Shown piece after piece: positions 7,596 through 16,349 of a stretch of DNA of 30,818 nt (position 1 is the stretch's first letter; every line of letters begins with the position of its first letter). A program made the position numbers and the translations under genes. This DNA is from an uncultured Bacillota bacterium (GTDB taxonomy: Bacteria > Bacillota_I > Bacilli_A > RF39 > UBA660). The stretch is taken from assembly GCA_958428295.1 (NCBI GenBank), contig CAUAFL010000014.1, positions 1-30,818 of the forward strand, read 5' to 3'. A model generated the notes under the pieces. The model searched no databases and was not told where the DNA came from. It saw nothing but the letters and a program-made list of their open reading frames with translations.

Positions 7596-8098
7596 TCTGT
7601 TCCACCTTCTTGTAATTCATATTTTACGGTGTAAACCATAATACCTTCACATGAAAATGTATAATGTACGCCACTTTTGGTTATTATATCATAGATTGTG
7701 CGATTTTGGGAACCTTTTAACTTTTGTTTGGTAATGGTTGTAGAATTTTCATCAGCAAGAACAGAAGCTACAAAAACTTTGAATTGATCGAAGGTGATAG
7801 TTTGCTTTTCAACAAATGTTTTATCCAGTAATTGATAGGCTGCTTGCGGATCACTAGTCATTATATTATAAAAATCTTTGACATAGATTCTCCCCATCTG
7901 ACTCGCATTCATATCGACATTTACATATTCGTTAACACCATACACTTTGGCCTTTGCTTCAATATTTGCTCCTTGCGCTCCTTTAGAAGCTTCCCCTTTT
8001 ATTTGTTTTAAATAAAGATTTCTTCCTAGTAAAAAAAGGCCGGGCAAAGAAAATAGCAAAACCAGTGCCAAAAAAACTTTTAGTTCTTTTTTTTTCAT
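7592..8098 (-). CDS. Membrane-anchored VirB8-like T4SS protein (second of a pair)
   Basis: A 168-residue protein with one N-terminal membrane helix (about 7-25) and an extracytoplasmic alpha/beta domain (about 65-165). It shows the pattern of an NTF2-like/VirB8 fold: an YVKDFYNIMTS-type helix, then DPQAAYQLLD, then paired strands ending YTVKYEL. Sequence identity to VirB8 cannot be claimed by eye. The call rests on topology, size and position between VirD4 and a second protein of the same plan. It starts directly after the stop of that protein and overlaps virD4 by 4 nt (ATGA). It is probably half of what TcpC/TraM-type proteins carry as tandem domains. Confidence 0.5.
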   Translation of the reverse strand: MKKKELKVFLALVLLFSLPGLFLLGRNLYLKQIKGEASKGAQGANIEAKAKVYGVNEYVNVDMNASQMGRIYVKDFYNIMTSDPQAAYQLLDKTFVEKQTITFDQFKVFVASVLADENSTTITKQKLKGSQNRTIYDIITKSGVHYTFSCEGIMVYTVKYELQEGGTE

Positions 8099-8620
8099 TT
8101 ATTTTACCCCCTGTCCAAATATCTCTTTAGTGCTTGGTTCAATAGAGAAGGTTAATTCTTCTTCATATAATGTAACGACAAAGTAGGATTCGACGCTGGT
8201 TCCTATTTCACCAAAAAGGTTCTGTTCAACATAGCCTGCAACAAAATATTGATGTACTGTTTCTGATATTTTTTTCTCATACATTTTTCTGGCATTGATA
8301 GTGAAAAGACCATTTCCATAATTTTTTAGGTGTTCTAATACATTTTGTTCGTTGAGAATATTTTTTTCAATGTACTCCTGATTTAATAGCGTATAAAGAT
8401 TTTTAGCATTTTGATTTTCTAAGTATAGTAGATATTTATCAATACAAGAAGTGACGGTATAAAAGCGGGAGGGATTGGTTACTAGTGTTTTACTAGCAGA
8501 AGAGGAAATAGGCTCATTAAGTGCATCACGAATACTAATAATAGCAAAAAAGACACCTAAGACAATGATAACTGCGATAATACGAACGATGTTTTTTGAT
8601 AAGTAAACCCCATTTTCCAT
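8099..8620 (-). CDS. Membrane-anchored VirB8-like T4SS protein (first of a pair)
   Basis: A 173-residue protein with an N-terminal membrane helix (about 11-29) and an outside domain (about 50-165). Segments such as VTSCIDKYLLYLE, AKNLYTLLNQEYI, a long variable helix, then strands HQYFVAGYVEQ, SYFVVTLYEEELTFSIEP follow the order of a VirB8/NTF2-like fold. A strong GGAGGAG site precedes the ATG. The next gene repeats the same architecture with no intergenic space. The fold assignment is inference; the topology is seen. Confidence 0.5.
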   Translation of the reverse strand: MENGVYLSKNIVRIIAVIIVLGVFFAIISIRDALNEPISSSASKTLVTNPSRFYTVTSCIDKYLLYLENQNAKNLYTLLNQEYIEKNILNEQNVLEHLKNYGNGLFTINARKMYEKKISETVHQYFVAGYVEQNLFGEIGTSVESYFVVTLYEEELTFSIEPSTKEIFGQGVK

Positions 8621-8631
8621 CTTTTCTCCTC

Positions 8632-11058
8632 CTATAAACCAAAAATTTCTTGTCTTAACTTATGTTTACTTTTTAATTGGTATGCGGTGTAATCATTTTG
8701 TTCACATACTGTCATTAACGTAGCATCAGGACAAACTTTATTTTCATAGTTATACTGATCATCCATTGTATAGCTAGTGCAGGAAGGCTTCTTACTACAA
8801 TAGTTACTATCTGGATAGACATAACCATTTAAATAGACACAGCCCCCCAAGCCATTAGTACCAGGGTTATAGCGATAATATCCGGGCCAAGAGTATACTG
8901 ATTGCCACCCTTCTAAAGTGCCAGGTAAGCCATGCCCCGCCTTATCACAGCCAGCTTTTTCTCTATCATCATAACGAGATCTGATGAAGGCATCTCGTTT
9001 GCCACCTGGTAAAAAGTCTACCAATGTGCCAGCAAAACCAACAATTCCTTCCTCTAAAGATTGATAATGAGGGCCCACTTCACAACCGGCACCATTGCCA
9101 ATTCCAATTCCCCAGAAGTTATAATAACCACCACATTTTTGAAATCCTTCTTCGGTTCCTGCTGTTACTACTACTAATTCAGGATTGACCCTATTTTTTA
9201 CAGACAGTTCATAGACTAATTCAGCATGGGCGCTAAACTCATTACAAAAGTGCTGATTACCGCTGCGCTTACAGTAGTTATCCATTTTGGCAACAAACTC
9301 TGCTTTGGTAAATGTTGTTGTTGTTAAAGAAAAGTTGCCACTACTACTAGCAGGTCTTGGGTCTTTTGGATCGACATAGTTAAGAGGATCTACGGCGTTT
9401 TTAATATTATTTGCACCTTCTCGTACTTCAAAATGTAAATGCGGACCGGTTGATCTACCACTACTTCCTACTTTGGCAATTACTTGCCCTTGCCTTACTG
9501 TATCCCCTGCTTTGACAGTGATGGTTCCTTTTTCTAAATGGGCATATACGGTAAAATTACCATCACTATGTTGAATAATGACCATATTACCATTGCCTCC
9601 ATTACAGTTATCTTCTTGGTTATTAGAAGGACATTTATTAGAATTTTTCTTTTCGGGATAGACAACAGTTCCTGCTTGGGCAGCAATGACATGGTCAACA
9701 CCTGCAACTCCTGTACTACTGGCTATATCTAATCCCGTGTGAGATTCTGTTGAGCCGCTACCAAATGGATCTTCTCGAAGGGTAAAGCCACTATTTATTT
9801 TGGTAGAAGTAGGCTGGCCGCTCGCCAAGGTAACGCCATTTTCTTTACTGGTAGTACTACTACCAATAGGCCACCAATAAAGATTTTGCGAAACATCTGT
9901 ATAGGTGTCTCCTCCCCCTTCTTCTGCACCGATACTTTGATGATAATTTTCAATGTAATCAAAGATTTCATTGGCTACTTTCTCATAAAAAGCACGAGAG
10001 TGATTGGGTAATTTATCTGGTAAATAATCGTTAATTAAATTTTCTTTAAACTTTTCTTCATTATATGTATAGGAAGTGTTTTCCCCTTCTTCCTTGGTTT
10101 CAATCATCATATCGGCTAACTTTTCCATTTCCTTTTCGGTCATATCATCATAGGAAAAAGAACGGTCATACATACTAATAATGGCATAGGTGGCAGCGAT
10201 GACTTCCCCGGAAATTTCCTTATCTTCCCCCTCATATTTCTCTTGCACACTCTTGACACGTTCGGCAAATGCCTTTTCTTCTTCCGTTGCAGGAGTATAT
10301 TCTACGCCGCCATTTCCTAATCCTAAAGCATTTCTAGCAGCCGCTAGTGGGTTAAAATGATTTATTGTAGAAACAACTATCATAATTAATAAAACAAACA
10401 TTATCAAACTAAAAAGAGCCCCAATAATAATACCATAACGTTTTATCTTCATACTACCGGTTAAGATTGCTTCTGCAGGATTGGTACTTTTTTTACGTTT
10501 TCCACCAAAAAGAGAACGCATTCGATTGCCAGTACTTTCCTTTTGTTCTTCTTCTTGGTTTTCTTCTTGTTCATCTTCCTCTAATAAATTTGGCTTAGAG
10601 GGCGTTGTTGTTTGTTTCTTAATTCCACTTTCATTGGTAGTACTCTTTGGATTGTTTGTCGAAGAAGTAGCCTTAGGTGTTTGTGGTGCTATCATATTAG
10701 GTAATACTGGACCTTGTTTCGCACGAATATTTTTTAAGAGGTCATTTCCTTTATCAAGGGTATTTTTAGCCATCTTTAACATGCGAAGTTGTGGGTTTAC
10801 TTTGGCCCCTACATCTAAGGCTTTATCAACAACGCCTTTTTTAGGTTTCTTTGTATCATTATCATCATTAAAAGAAGCTTGAGGGGTTGTTTTTTTTCCT
10901 TCTTTAAAAACAGAAGGAACCTCTTTTAAGGCATCAGTAAAAGACCCCACCCCGGCATTGGGTTGGGGCGGCATTGGCTGAGAATTGTTGGCAAGTGATG
11001 AAGCCATATCAGGTTGTTCTTTCGCTGTTTGTTGTTCTTTTTCTTGCCTTGGATCCAT
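8632..11058 (-). CDS. Membrane-anchored M23 peptidase with lysozyme-like C-domain (VirB1-like role)
   Basis: An 808-residue wall hydrolase expected to open peptidoglycan for the secretion channel. Residues 1-205 are a charged, low-complexity cytoplasmic region. One membrane helix lies near 208-232. An M23 LytM domain follows (about 420-565) with HTGLD near 439, YAHLEKG, and GPHLHFEVRE near 540, so the zinc ligands are present. From about 590 a second domain carries AGTEEGF and YYNFWGIGIGNGA, as in glucosaminidase/lysozyme-like hydrolases, with the Glu of TEEGF as likely acid. The outside part has 12 cysteines. Gram-positive T4SS usually carry NlpC/P60 plus SLT enzymes; M23 plus this domain is a variation. 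The long N-terminal cytoplasmic arm might contact VirB4 or VirD4 (inference). Confidence 0.82.
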   Translation of the reverse strand: MDPRQEKEQQTAKEQPDMASSLANNSQPMPPQPNAGVGSFTDALKEVPSVFKEGKKTTPQASFNDDNDTKKPKKGVVDKALDVGAKVNPQLRMLKMAKNTLDKGNDLLKNIRAKQGPVLPNMIAPQTPKATSSTNNPKSTTNESGIKKQTTTPSKPNLLEEDEQEENQEEEQKESTGNRMRSLFGGKRKKSTNPAEAILTGSMKIKRYGIIIGALFSLIMFVLLIMIVVSTINHFNPLAAARNALGLGNGGVEYTPATEEEKAFAERVKSVQEKYEGEDKEISGEVIAATYAIISMYDRSFSYDDMTEKEMEKLADMMIETKEEGENTSYTYNEEKFKENLINDYLPDKLPNHSRAFYEKVANEIFDYIENYHQSIGAEEGGGDTYTDVSQNLYWWPIGSSTTSKENGVTLASGQPTSTKINSGFTLREDPFGSGSTESHTGLDIASSTGVAGVDHVIAAQAGTVVYPEKKNSNKCPSNNQEDNCNGGNGNMVIIQHSDGNFTVYAHLEKGTITVKAGDTVRQGQVIAKVGSSGRSTGPHLHFEVREGANNIKNAVDPLNYVDPKDPRPASSSGNFSLTTTTFTKAEFVAKMDNYCKRSGNQHFCNEFSAHAELVYELSVKNRVNPELVVVTAGTEEGFQKCGGYYNFWGIGIGNGAGCEVGPHYQSLEEGIVGFAGTLVDFLPGGKRDAFIRSRYDDREKAGCDKAGHGLPGTLEGWQSVYSWPGYYRYNPGTNGLGGCVYLNGYVYPDSNYCSKKPSCTSYTMDDQYNYENKVCPDATLMTVCEQNDYTAYQLKSKHKLRQEIFGL

Positions 11059-11087
11059 CTTTCCACCACCTTTACTACATTATCTTA

Positions 11088-12878
11088 CTAGAAGCCACCG
11101 CCACTACCAAAGGATTCTAATTCTTCCTTGGTCACAACTACATTAATACGCATTCTGCGGTTACCACAAACAAAGAGAGCTTCTCCTTGGGAATAACGCT
11201 TAATACTGTCTTTTTCATTATCGTTTAGATCTATTAACAAAGACAGATCTTCTACTGCTTGTTTCTTTAACCCCATAACCAGATAATAAGAAGAGTTATC
11301 AAAAATAGCTTTTCCTTGGGTAATAACTGCGGGATCTGAGAAATCACTTGGTTGTTGGGTAATGACAATGGTTCCTGTATTATACTTTCGTGCCCGGCGT
11401 TGTACTTGGGCTAGAAAATCAGCACCTAAGACGTTATTCGCTCCCAATAAGACATGTGCTTCATCTACCATTAAAATCGTATTGACATTAACATCCAAAC
11501 ATAAGCCCCAAGCATATTTTAAAACATTAAAGAATAAAGCATTTCGTACATTACTATCAGAGTTCATTAATTCTTTAATATTAAATACCATAAAATCGCT
11601 ATTCGCACGAATAGTTGTCTTACCGTCAAAATAAAAACGTAACTCTTTTGTCAAAGGTCGCACTTTTAACTCAAGGCGTTGCATGATATCTTTTTCATGT
11701 GTTTGCTCCGTCATGGATAGTAAGCGACCTTTAATCGTTGCATAAACATCGGTAAAGGTTGGATAATCTTGCGATGTGAAAGTGGAAAAATCAGTGTTAA
11801 AGTCAATACCAAATCGTTTATAGGTATCTTGAACAATTTCACTGAACATCGTTAAGACATCTTCTTCAATGGAAGGATCATAATAACGCATAAAGGCTTT
11901 TAAGGATTGTAAGGTTCTTGTTAAAACGGTATAGCCTAAGCCTTGTTTAATCTCTTCTTCATCCGCATCAATAATCACTTCTAAGGGATTAATAAGTCCA
12001 AATTCCCCTCCTTTACCGATATCGATTGTATCGCCACCAAAGGTCCGTGTAATTTCTTCTAATTCATTCTCAGGATCAATGGCTACAATTTGACAGCCAT
12101 TACGAATATGACTTCGTAGGACTAATTTAGCAGCGGTACTTTTACCACTACCTGAGGTTCCTAGAATAATCATGTTAGCATTATTACGATTACTTTCTTT
12201 ACGAATTTGAAATAAAAATTGATTAAAGAGAATGACCCCACCGGAGAAGTCAACGCCTAATAAAACAGACAACCCAGGATCTTTGATACTATCGAAAATA
12301 AAAGGATACATCGCCGCAATGGTTGGGGAAGGAATCGGTGTTCCCACTCGTTCTTCAATATCTTGTTTTGGGAAAATTGGTAAAATACTTTTTAACACTT
12401 TTGCTTGTTCAAAGCGTAAAGAAATGGCTCTCAATTCCATCGCATCTAAATAATTTTTAACATTTACCTTCTTTAATTCCAACTCCTCTTTGGTATCTGC
12501 TGTAATATAAATATGCATTTGGAAATCGAAGATACGCGCCTGACTAGAGGCTAACATAGAAACAAAATACTCTAGACTCTCTGCATCTTGGCGAATACGC
12601 TCTTTTGCCGTTTGGTCTTTTTCTTGACGATATTTTTCCCGTAGATCAGCAATTTGACGGTTAATCATTTTTGACATATTAGAAAATGGAATGGGAATGT
12701 GTTTAATAACAATCTTAATACCACTCATAGAAGTTAGGGTAGATAAATATCCTGGTGCAATATATTTAGGATAAGAAATCACCGTTAAAATGGTGGCATA
12801 TTTATCACTGATAAAGAAATCACTGGGACCAAAACTAAGTCCCTTTGGCGCTAATTGACTTTTTAAACTTATACTCAT
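11088..12878 (-). CDS. virB4: VirB4-type T4SS ATPase, C-terminal ATPase subunit
   Basis: A 596-residue ATPase that powers substrate transfer and pilus work. Walker A LGTSGSGKST lies near 240-249, Walker B TILMVDEAHVLLG near 464-476, and ITQQPSDFSDP near 504. A VirB4 linker region (LAPKGLSFGPSDFFISDKYA, then YPKYIAPGYLSTLTSM) occupies the first 60 residues. The usual VirB4 N-terminal domain is missing here and is encoded by the gene immediately upstream, overlapping by ATGA. The two add up to 779 residues, a normal VirB4 length. C-terminal VirB4 domains share the fold with VirD4 and HerA, but the linker and the PrgI neighbour support VirB4. Confidence 0.88.
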   Translation of the reverse strand: MSISLKSQLAPKGLSFGPSDFFISDKYATILTVISYPKYIAPGYLSTLTSMSGIKIVIKHIPIPFSNMSKMINRQIADLREKYRQEKDQTAKERIRQDAESLEYFVSMLASSQARIFDFQMHIYITADTKEELELKKVNVKNYLDAMELRAISLRFEQAKVLKSILPIFPKQDIEERVGTPIPSPTIAAMYPFIFDSIKDPGLSVLLGVDFSGGVILFNQFLFQIRKESNRNNANMIILGTSGSGKSTAAKLVLRSHIRNGCQIVAIDPENELEEITRTFGGDTIDIGKGGEFGLINPLEVIIDADEEEIKQGLGYTVLTRTLQSLKAFMRYYDPSIEEDVLTMFSEIVQDTYKRFGIDFNTDFSTFTSQDYPTFTDVYATIKGRLLSMTEQTHEKDIMQRLELKVRPLTKELRFYFDGKTTIRANSDFMVFNIKELMNSDSNVRNALFFNVLKYAWGLCLDVNVNTILMVDEAHVLLGANNVLGADFLAQVQRRARKYNTGTIVITQQPSDFSDPAVITQGKAIFDNSSYYLVMGLKKQAVEDLSLLIDLNDNEKDSIKRYSQGEALFVCGNRRMRINVVVTKEELESFGSGGGF

Positions 12879-13426
12879 ACTGGCATCACCGTCCCAAACT
12901 CAGTGGATGTCCCACCATTTAAGAAATTCTCTAAAATTAAGCGTAAATCATCATTACTTACTTGTGAAGCATTTAAGCCACAGCTAGCTAATCCATTAAT
13001 CAAAAGACGCACACGCTTCTGGAGAACATCATCACTCCGATCTTTAAAAAGTATGTAGTACTCTGTATCGACAATATTATTATTAATAAAGGTATTGCCT
13101 TTTTCGATATCTTGCATAATAACTTTGCGAATTGCTGGAGAAGTTGTATCGTTATATAGTAATTGCAATTGTGACATGTAAACTGAAATATCTACTGGAC
13201 GATCAGCAACCACTAGCCAAAATTCAAACTCAATCATATTATAAAAATTCTTTAAACTAATTAAGACATTATCTTGAGCCTGTGGGTCAAGAATGAAAAT
13301 ATTGCGAGGTGCGATTTTGACTCCCGTTACTTTTTGTTTATCGGCACAGAAAATCATGCCATTTTGAATGGATTCAACAGGCACCCAATCTTCTGTGTAG
13401 GGACTACTGCTTAATTTCTTTGACAT
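12875..13426 (-). CDS. VirB4 N-terminal domain encoded as a separate protein
   Basis: A 183-residue protein matching the front part of Gram-positive VirB4/TraE proteins: VESIQNGMIFCADKQKVTGV, then FILDPQAQDNVLISLKNF, FWLVVADRPVDISVYM, and YYILFKDRSDD followed by a helix ending GLNASQVSNDDLRLILENF. There is no P-loop. It overlaps the PrgI gene by 23 nt and the ATPase gene by 4 nt in another frame, so this is two-gene translation by stop-start coupling, not a simple in-frame read-through. The cut falls at a domain boundary, which suggests a stable split rather than a recent mutation. Confidence 0.7.
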   Translation of the reverse strand: MSKKLSSSPYTEDWVPVESIQNGMIFCADKQKVTGVKIAPRNIFILDPQAQDNVLISLKNFYNMIEFEFWLVVADRPVDISVYMSQLQLLYNDTTSPAIRKVIMQDIEKGNTFINNNIVDTEYYILFKDRSDDVLQKRVRLLINGLASCGLNASQVSNDDLRLILENFLNGGTSTEFGTVMPV

Positions 13427-13730
13427 CTTTCACACACCATCCTTTCCAGATAAACTTCTGAGTGGTTGTTACATATTCATATGCCTCCACGATAATTGTT
13501 AACATATTATGATAGTTTGGTACTGGGATTACTAAAAACCCACAGATAGCTGCTGGCAAAATAACAATAATTACTTGCCAAGTTGTTCCCATTGGCATAA
13601 TTGCTAACAAAACGAGCGTAATGAGTACGCCTGTTCCAAACAGAATTAAATCAAAGGGACGAAAAACCCCCAAAATTAAATTTCCTCTTTTGGTATTGGC
13701 GGGTATTAAATAATTATGCACAAATATCAC
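13404..13730 (-). CDS. prgI: PrgI/VirB3-like T4SS membrane protein
   Basis: A 108-residue protein with two close membrane helices (about 25-45 and 48-68), preceded by VHNYLIPANTKRGNLILGVFRPFDLI and followed by a soluble tail (YHNMLTIIVEAYEYVTTTQ). This is the PrgI plan found just upstream of VirB4 in monoderm systems. It would sit in the membrane base of the channel. The first GTG (13730) is only 4 nt from AAAGGA; a second GTG three codons later (13721) is better spaced from GAAGGTG and may be the true start. It overlaps the next gene by 23 nt, implying coupled translation. Confidence 0.8.
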   Translation of the reverse strand: MIFVHNYLIPANTKRGNLILGVFRPFDLILFGTGVLITLVLLAIMPMGTTWQVIIVILPAAICGFLVIPVPNYHNMLTIIVEAYEYVTTTQKFIWKGWCVKDVKEIKQ

Positions 13731-13761
13731 ACCTTCCTTTGTTATTCTTATTTATATTGAC

Positions 13762-15792
13762 TTAATGGAAATGTGGACCTCCCGGACCCGTTCCCGGACT
13801 GCCACCAATTTCGCCTCCAAAACGATCACGGCCAGTATCATCGACGTTACCTGCCGGTTCACTTCCAGCTCTTCTAAAGTCCTGATATGGATTAAAGCGG
13901 GCATGATGCGCTCCAGCTCGATAACCAGCTGGGGTATATTCATCAATTTGTCGCGGATCAACACCACTCGCACTACGCATCTCGCCGATTTTTTTCATGT
14001 TCTTCTCTTTTTTGGCTAAAATTGTCTGCTCTTCTCCTAAAGTTCTATCTTTCGTTTGAAAATCCTTCCAAGCTTTTTCTTGAGCAGCACGATTCTGTAC
14101 TTGTCGTTCATAATCCTTCTTAGCTTCACGTCTAGCAATTTCAAATTCCCTTGTATAACCTCCATACTCGTGTGGAGTTGGTTCTATCAATACTGGCTCA
14201 GGTACGTTGGTAGGATCTCCCCCTAAATTTTTAACTTTTTCGTAAGCTAAATCTCTGGCTGTTTGAGCGGCATGAACAACATCCTGTTGTTTGTAGAATT
14301 CATCCTTAGCCAATTCGGCATTTTCACTGGTTAGGCCACGTCTTGCTAATTGTCTTTCACGGGTATTATAAAGAGCTCTATCCATCGTTCTTCCTACAAT
14401 ACCGCCACGTGCATCTTTGTCACCTGTTCGAATTTTTGCCATCTGATCTCTATTTTGAGCCCAAGCTTGTCCAGGACCAAATGATTTTCCCTGAGCCGTG
14501 GCTTCAGCAGAGGTATTCATTCCTTGCATAGCACCAAGAGCAAATCCGGATAGACCGCCGCCACCGATTGCCATCGCAGCACCACCAAGCATACCAGATA
14601 AGCCAACATTGCCCATCGTTCCCTTGAGACCTAGCATATCTTTAAAGAATTTAGGGGCTTGCTTAGCAAAGAATAATATACCAATAATAATGGCTACTAC
14701 GGATAAGGTGTCAACCACAATATCTCCACTGCTAGAAATAATATCAATTCCTCCAGAAGCCACAATTTGCACTAGTAAGGCCGCAAAATAAACAATTGCT
14801 AAGCGTAAGAACAAATCAATATAGGTTGAAATTAAAGTTTTGGTCCAATTTCCAAAAGCACCATCTTTCTCACTCTTCGGATCGATATAACTGATAATAG
14901 GAATGGGCGCTACTAAGCGGAGGATTGCTAATTTAATAGAGCGAATCGCAATATCAATGATAAATCCTACAATAATAAAGGCCATAATACCACTGGTAAG
15001 TAATCCTAAAATAGGCGTATAGACAAAGGCATAGCGATCTTCACATGTCTCATTGACATAATTTAATAGGTCATCGGCTGATCGATTGCGGGTATACCCA
15101 GAATTGTAAACTTCTTCCGGACAAAGAACATTAGGACAAGGTTCATTTTCATCATACGTATCACCGTATTTAGCAGCTTCTTCTTTACTGGTATAACAGT
15201 AGGGCTTGCTATTATCGTTTGGATCTGTGCGATTTGGCCTCATAAAAGCCCGTACGACAGTCGCTGCCATACTTCCCCCAACATCACTCAAGTTATTAAT
15301 ATCCCCATTATTGTCACTAGCATCCACTGTGGTTCCTAATACCAGTTTTCCAATAATGTTTTCCTTCATCATACTATCCTGAAATTTATAAAGATAACCA
15401 AATAAAATTCCGTGATCATTAATATACTGATTAATGGAACCACTTTTGGCATCCGGAATACTAATCGGTACTACCAAAGTCAGCATGAATAAAGACATCA
15501 CCACACGAATGACTATTTTTCCAGGACCTGACTTTTGATCTTTCACTGAGTCCGGATTAATAATAATCGTTAAGATTGTCATAGATAATTTAAAAACCAT
15601 TAAAATTCCTAGAATTAATTGAATTCTTGAATAAAAGGTCTTTACGACATCGCCTGTGATAATCGTAGAATTGGCTACCACATAAAATATTTTATAAACG
15701 AAGGCTAATAGTGCATAACCAATAGAATCAATCATTGCTACGGCACTTCTTAAAATATCAAAATACCATGTTTGATTGGTGGTAGAACTCAT
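13762..15792 (-). CDS. virB6: VirB6/TrbL-like polytopic T4SS channel protein
   Basis: About 676 residues. Roughly six or seven hydrophobic segments lie between 15 and 390, with an outside loop (about 165-255) carrying four cysteines (PYCYT, EPCPN, VLCPE, ETCED). A Gly-rich helical stretch follows (LSGMLGGAAMAIGGGG), then a long charged, coiled-coil-prone cytoplasmic tail to the end. This is the plan of Gram-positive VirB6 proteins that form the membrane channel. The start is set at 15792 because GAGG lies 8 nt before it; a start at 15798 would leave only 2 nt. It is the first gene after the terminator at 15922 and has its own promoter at 15851-15879. Confidence 0.8.
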   Translation of the reverse strand: MSSTTNQTWYFDILRSAVAMIDSIGYALLAFVYKIFYVVANSTIITGDVVKTFYSRIQLILGILMVFKLSMTILTIIINPDSVKDQKSGPGKIVIRVVMSLFMLTLVVPISIPDAKSGSINQYINDHGILFGYLYKFQDSMMKENIIGKLVLGTTVDASDNNGDINNLSDVGGSMAATVVRAFMRPNRTDPNDNSKPYCYTSKEEAAKYGDTYDENEPCPNVLCPEEVYNSGYTRNRSADDLLNYVNETCEDRYAFVYTPILGLLTSGIMAFIIVGFIIDIAIRSIKLAILRLVAPIPIISYIDPKSEKDGAFGNWTKTLISTYIDLFLRLAIVYFAALLVQIVASGGIDIISSSGDIVVDTLSVVAIIIGILFFAKQAPKFFKDMLGLKGTMGNVGLSGMLGGAAMAIGGGGLSGFALGAMQGMNTSAEATAQGKSFGPGQAWAQNRDQMAKIRTGDKDARGGIVGRTMDRALYNTRERQLARRGLTSENAELAKDEFYKQQDVVHAAQTARDLAYEKVKNLGGDPTNVPEPVLIEPTPHEYGGYTREFEIARREAKKDYERQVQNRAAQEKAWKDFQTKDRTLGEEQTILAKKEKNMKKIGEMRSASGVDPRQIDEYTPAGYRAGAHHARFNPYQDFRRAGSEPAGNVDDTGRDRFGGEIGGSPGTGPGGPHFH

Positions 15793-15850
15793 ATGCATTA
15801 CCTCTTTCTTAATAGTAACCAGAAAACTACAATTCTATTTCATTGTTCTT

Positions 15851-15879
15851 ATTGTAGCAGATATTGTGATAAATAGCAA
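15851..15879 (-). promoter_or_regulatory. Promoter of the virB6-to-virD4 segment
   Basis: TTGCTA (15874-15879), 17 nt, then TACAAT (15851-15856) on the minus strand, about 55 nt before the virB6 start and downstream of a terminator hairpin. It would drive virB6, prgI, both virB4 parts, the hydrolase, the VirB8 pair and virD4 as one unit. Confidence 0.6.
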
Positions 15880-15913
15880 TTTCAGAAGCTCTATTTTCAT
15901 AAATTTTTTTTGG

Positions 15914-15943
15914 CAAACAAAAACAATGCATAATGGCATTGTT
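15914..15943 (-). terminator. Intrinsic terminator after the VirB2-like pilin
   Basis: On the minus strand AACAATGC, a 6-nt loop and GCATTGTT form a perfect 8-bp stem (15922-15943), followed directly by TTTTGTTT. It starts 11 nt after the pilin stop codon. It may be partly read through, but it insulates the pilin transcript from virB6. Confidence 0.75.
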
Positions 15944-15954
15944 AACAATCAGAC

Positions 15955-16323
15955 TTACTTCTCAGCGGCGTTCCAACACTCTATCCAGTCGGTTATTCCT
16001 CCTGCTTCTTTTGGAGCAATTCTTCCAATCATAGATAACAATAAATTTACAATTGTTACAATGAAGAATACCAACACGGCATAAACACACCGTTTTATTA
16101 GTTTTCCTTGGGCTTCTTTCACTTGCTTATCGTCAGAAGCGATAACAGCCTTTCCTAAATCTAGGGTACCTAAAACAATTAAGACAATAGGAACACCAAT
16201 TTGTAAAATGGGAAAAACACCATTTCTAATGATCTTCACTAGGAATAATAAACCACCACAATCATCTTTCTCAGCTACTTCAATTAATAATTGCGTGAAA
16301 CCCGTTAATGTCATCATATTCAT
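15955..16323 (-). CDS. Small two-helix membrane protein, VirB2/TrbC-like pilin candidate
   Basis: A 122-residue protein with hydrophobic segments near 34-50 (FPILQIGVPIVLIVLGTLDL) and 75-95 (VYAVLVFFIVTIVNLLLSMIG), joined by a short charged loop (ASDDKQVKEAQGKLIKR). This matches the two-helix VirB2 plan of T4SS pilins, with a longer N-terminal helix and a C-terminal IECWN tail. It has three cysteines. It has its own near-consensus promoter and an own terminator, as expected for a protein needed in many copies. A holin-like or other accessory membrane role is possible. The AAGGAG site is 10 nt from ATG. Confidence 0.6.
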   Translation of the reverse strand: MNMMTLTGFTQLLIEVAEKDDCGGLLFLVKIIRNGVFPILQIGVPIVLIVLGTLDLGKAVIASDDKQVKEAQGKLIKRCVYAVLVFFIVTIVNLLLSMIGRIAPKEAGGITDWIECWNAAEK

Positions 16324-16349
16324 TTTCTCTAATCTCCTTCACTACCATA

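Noticed and set aside
10481..10882. Plus-strand open frame of 133 codons
   Set aside because: It lies antisense to the N-terminal region of the M23 hydrolase gene, has no ribosome site, and its Ser/Phe/Leu-rich product is the mirror of a Lys/Glu-rich coding strand.
13752..13973. 73-codon minus-strand frame inside the virB6 gene
   Set aside because: It overlaps the virB6 tail in another frame and has no separate start signals.
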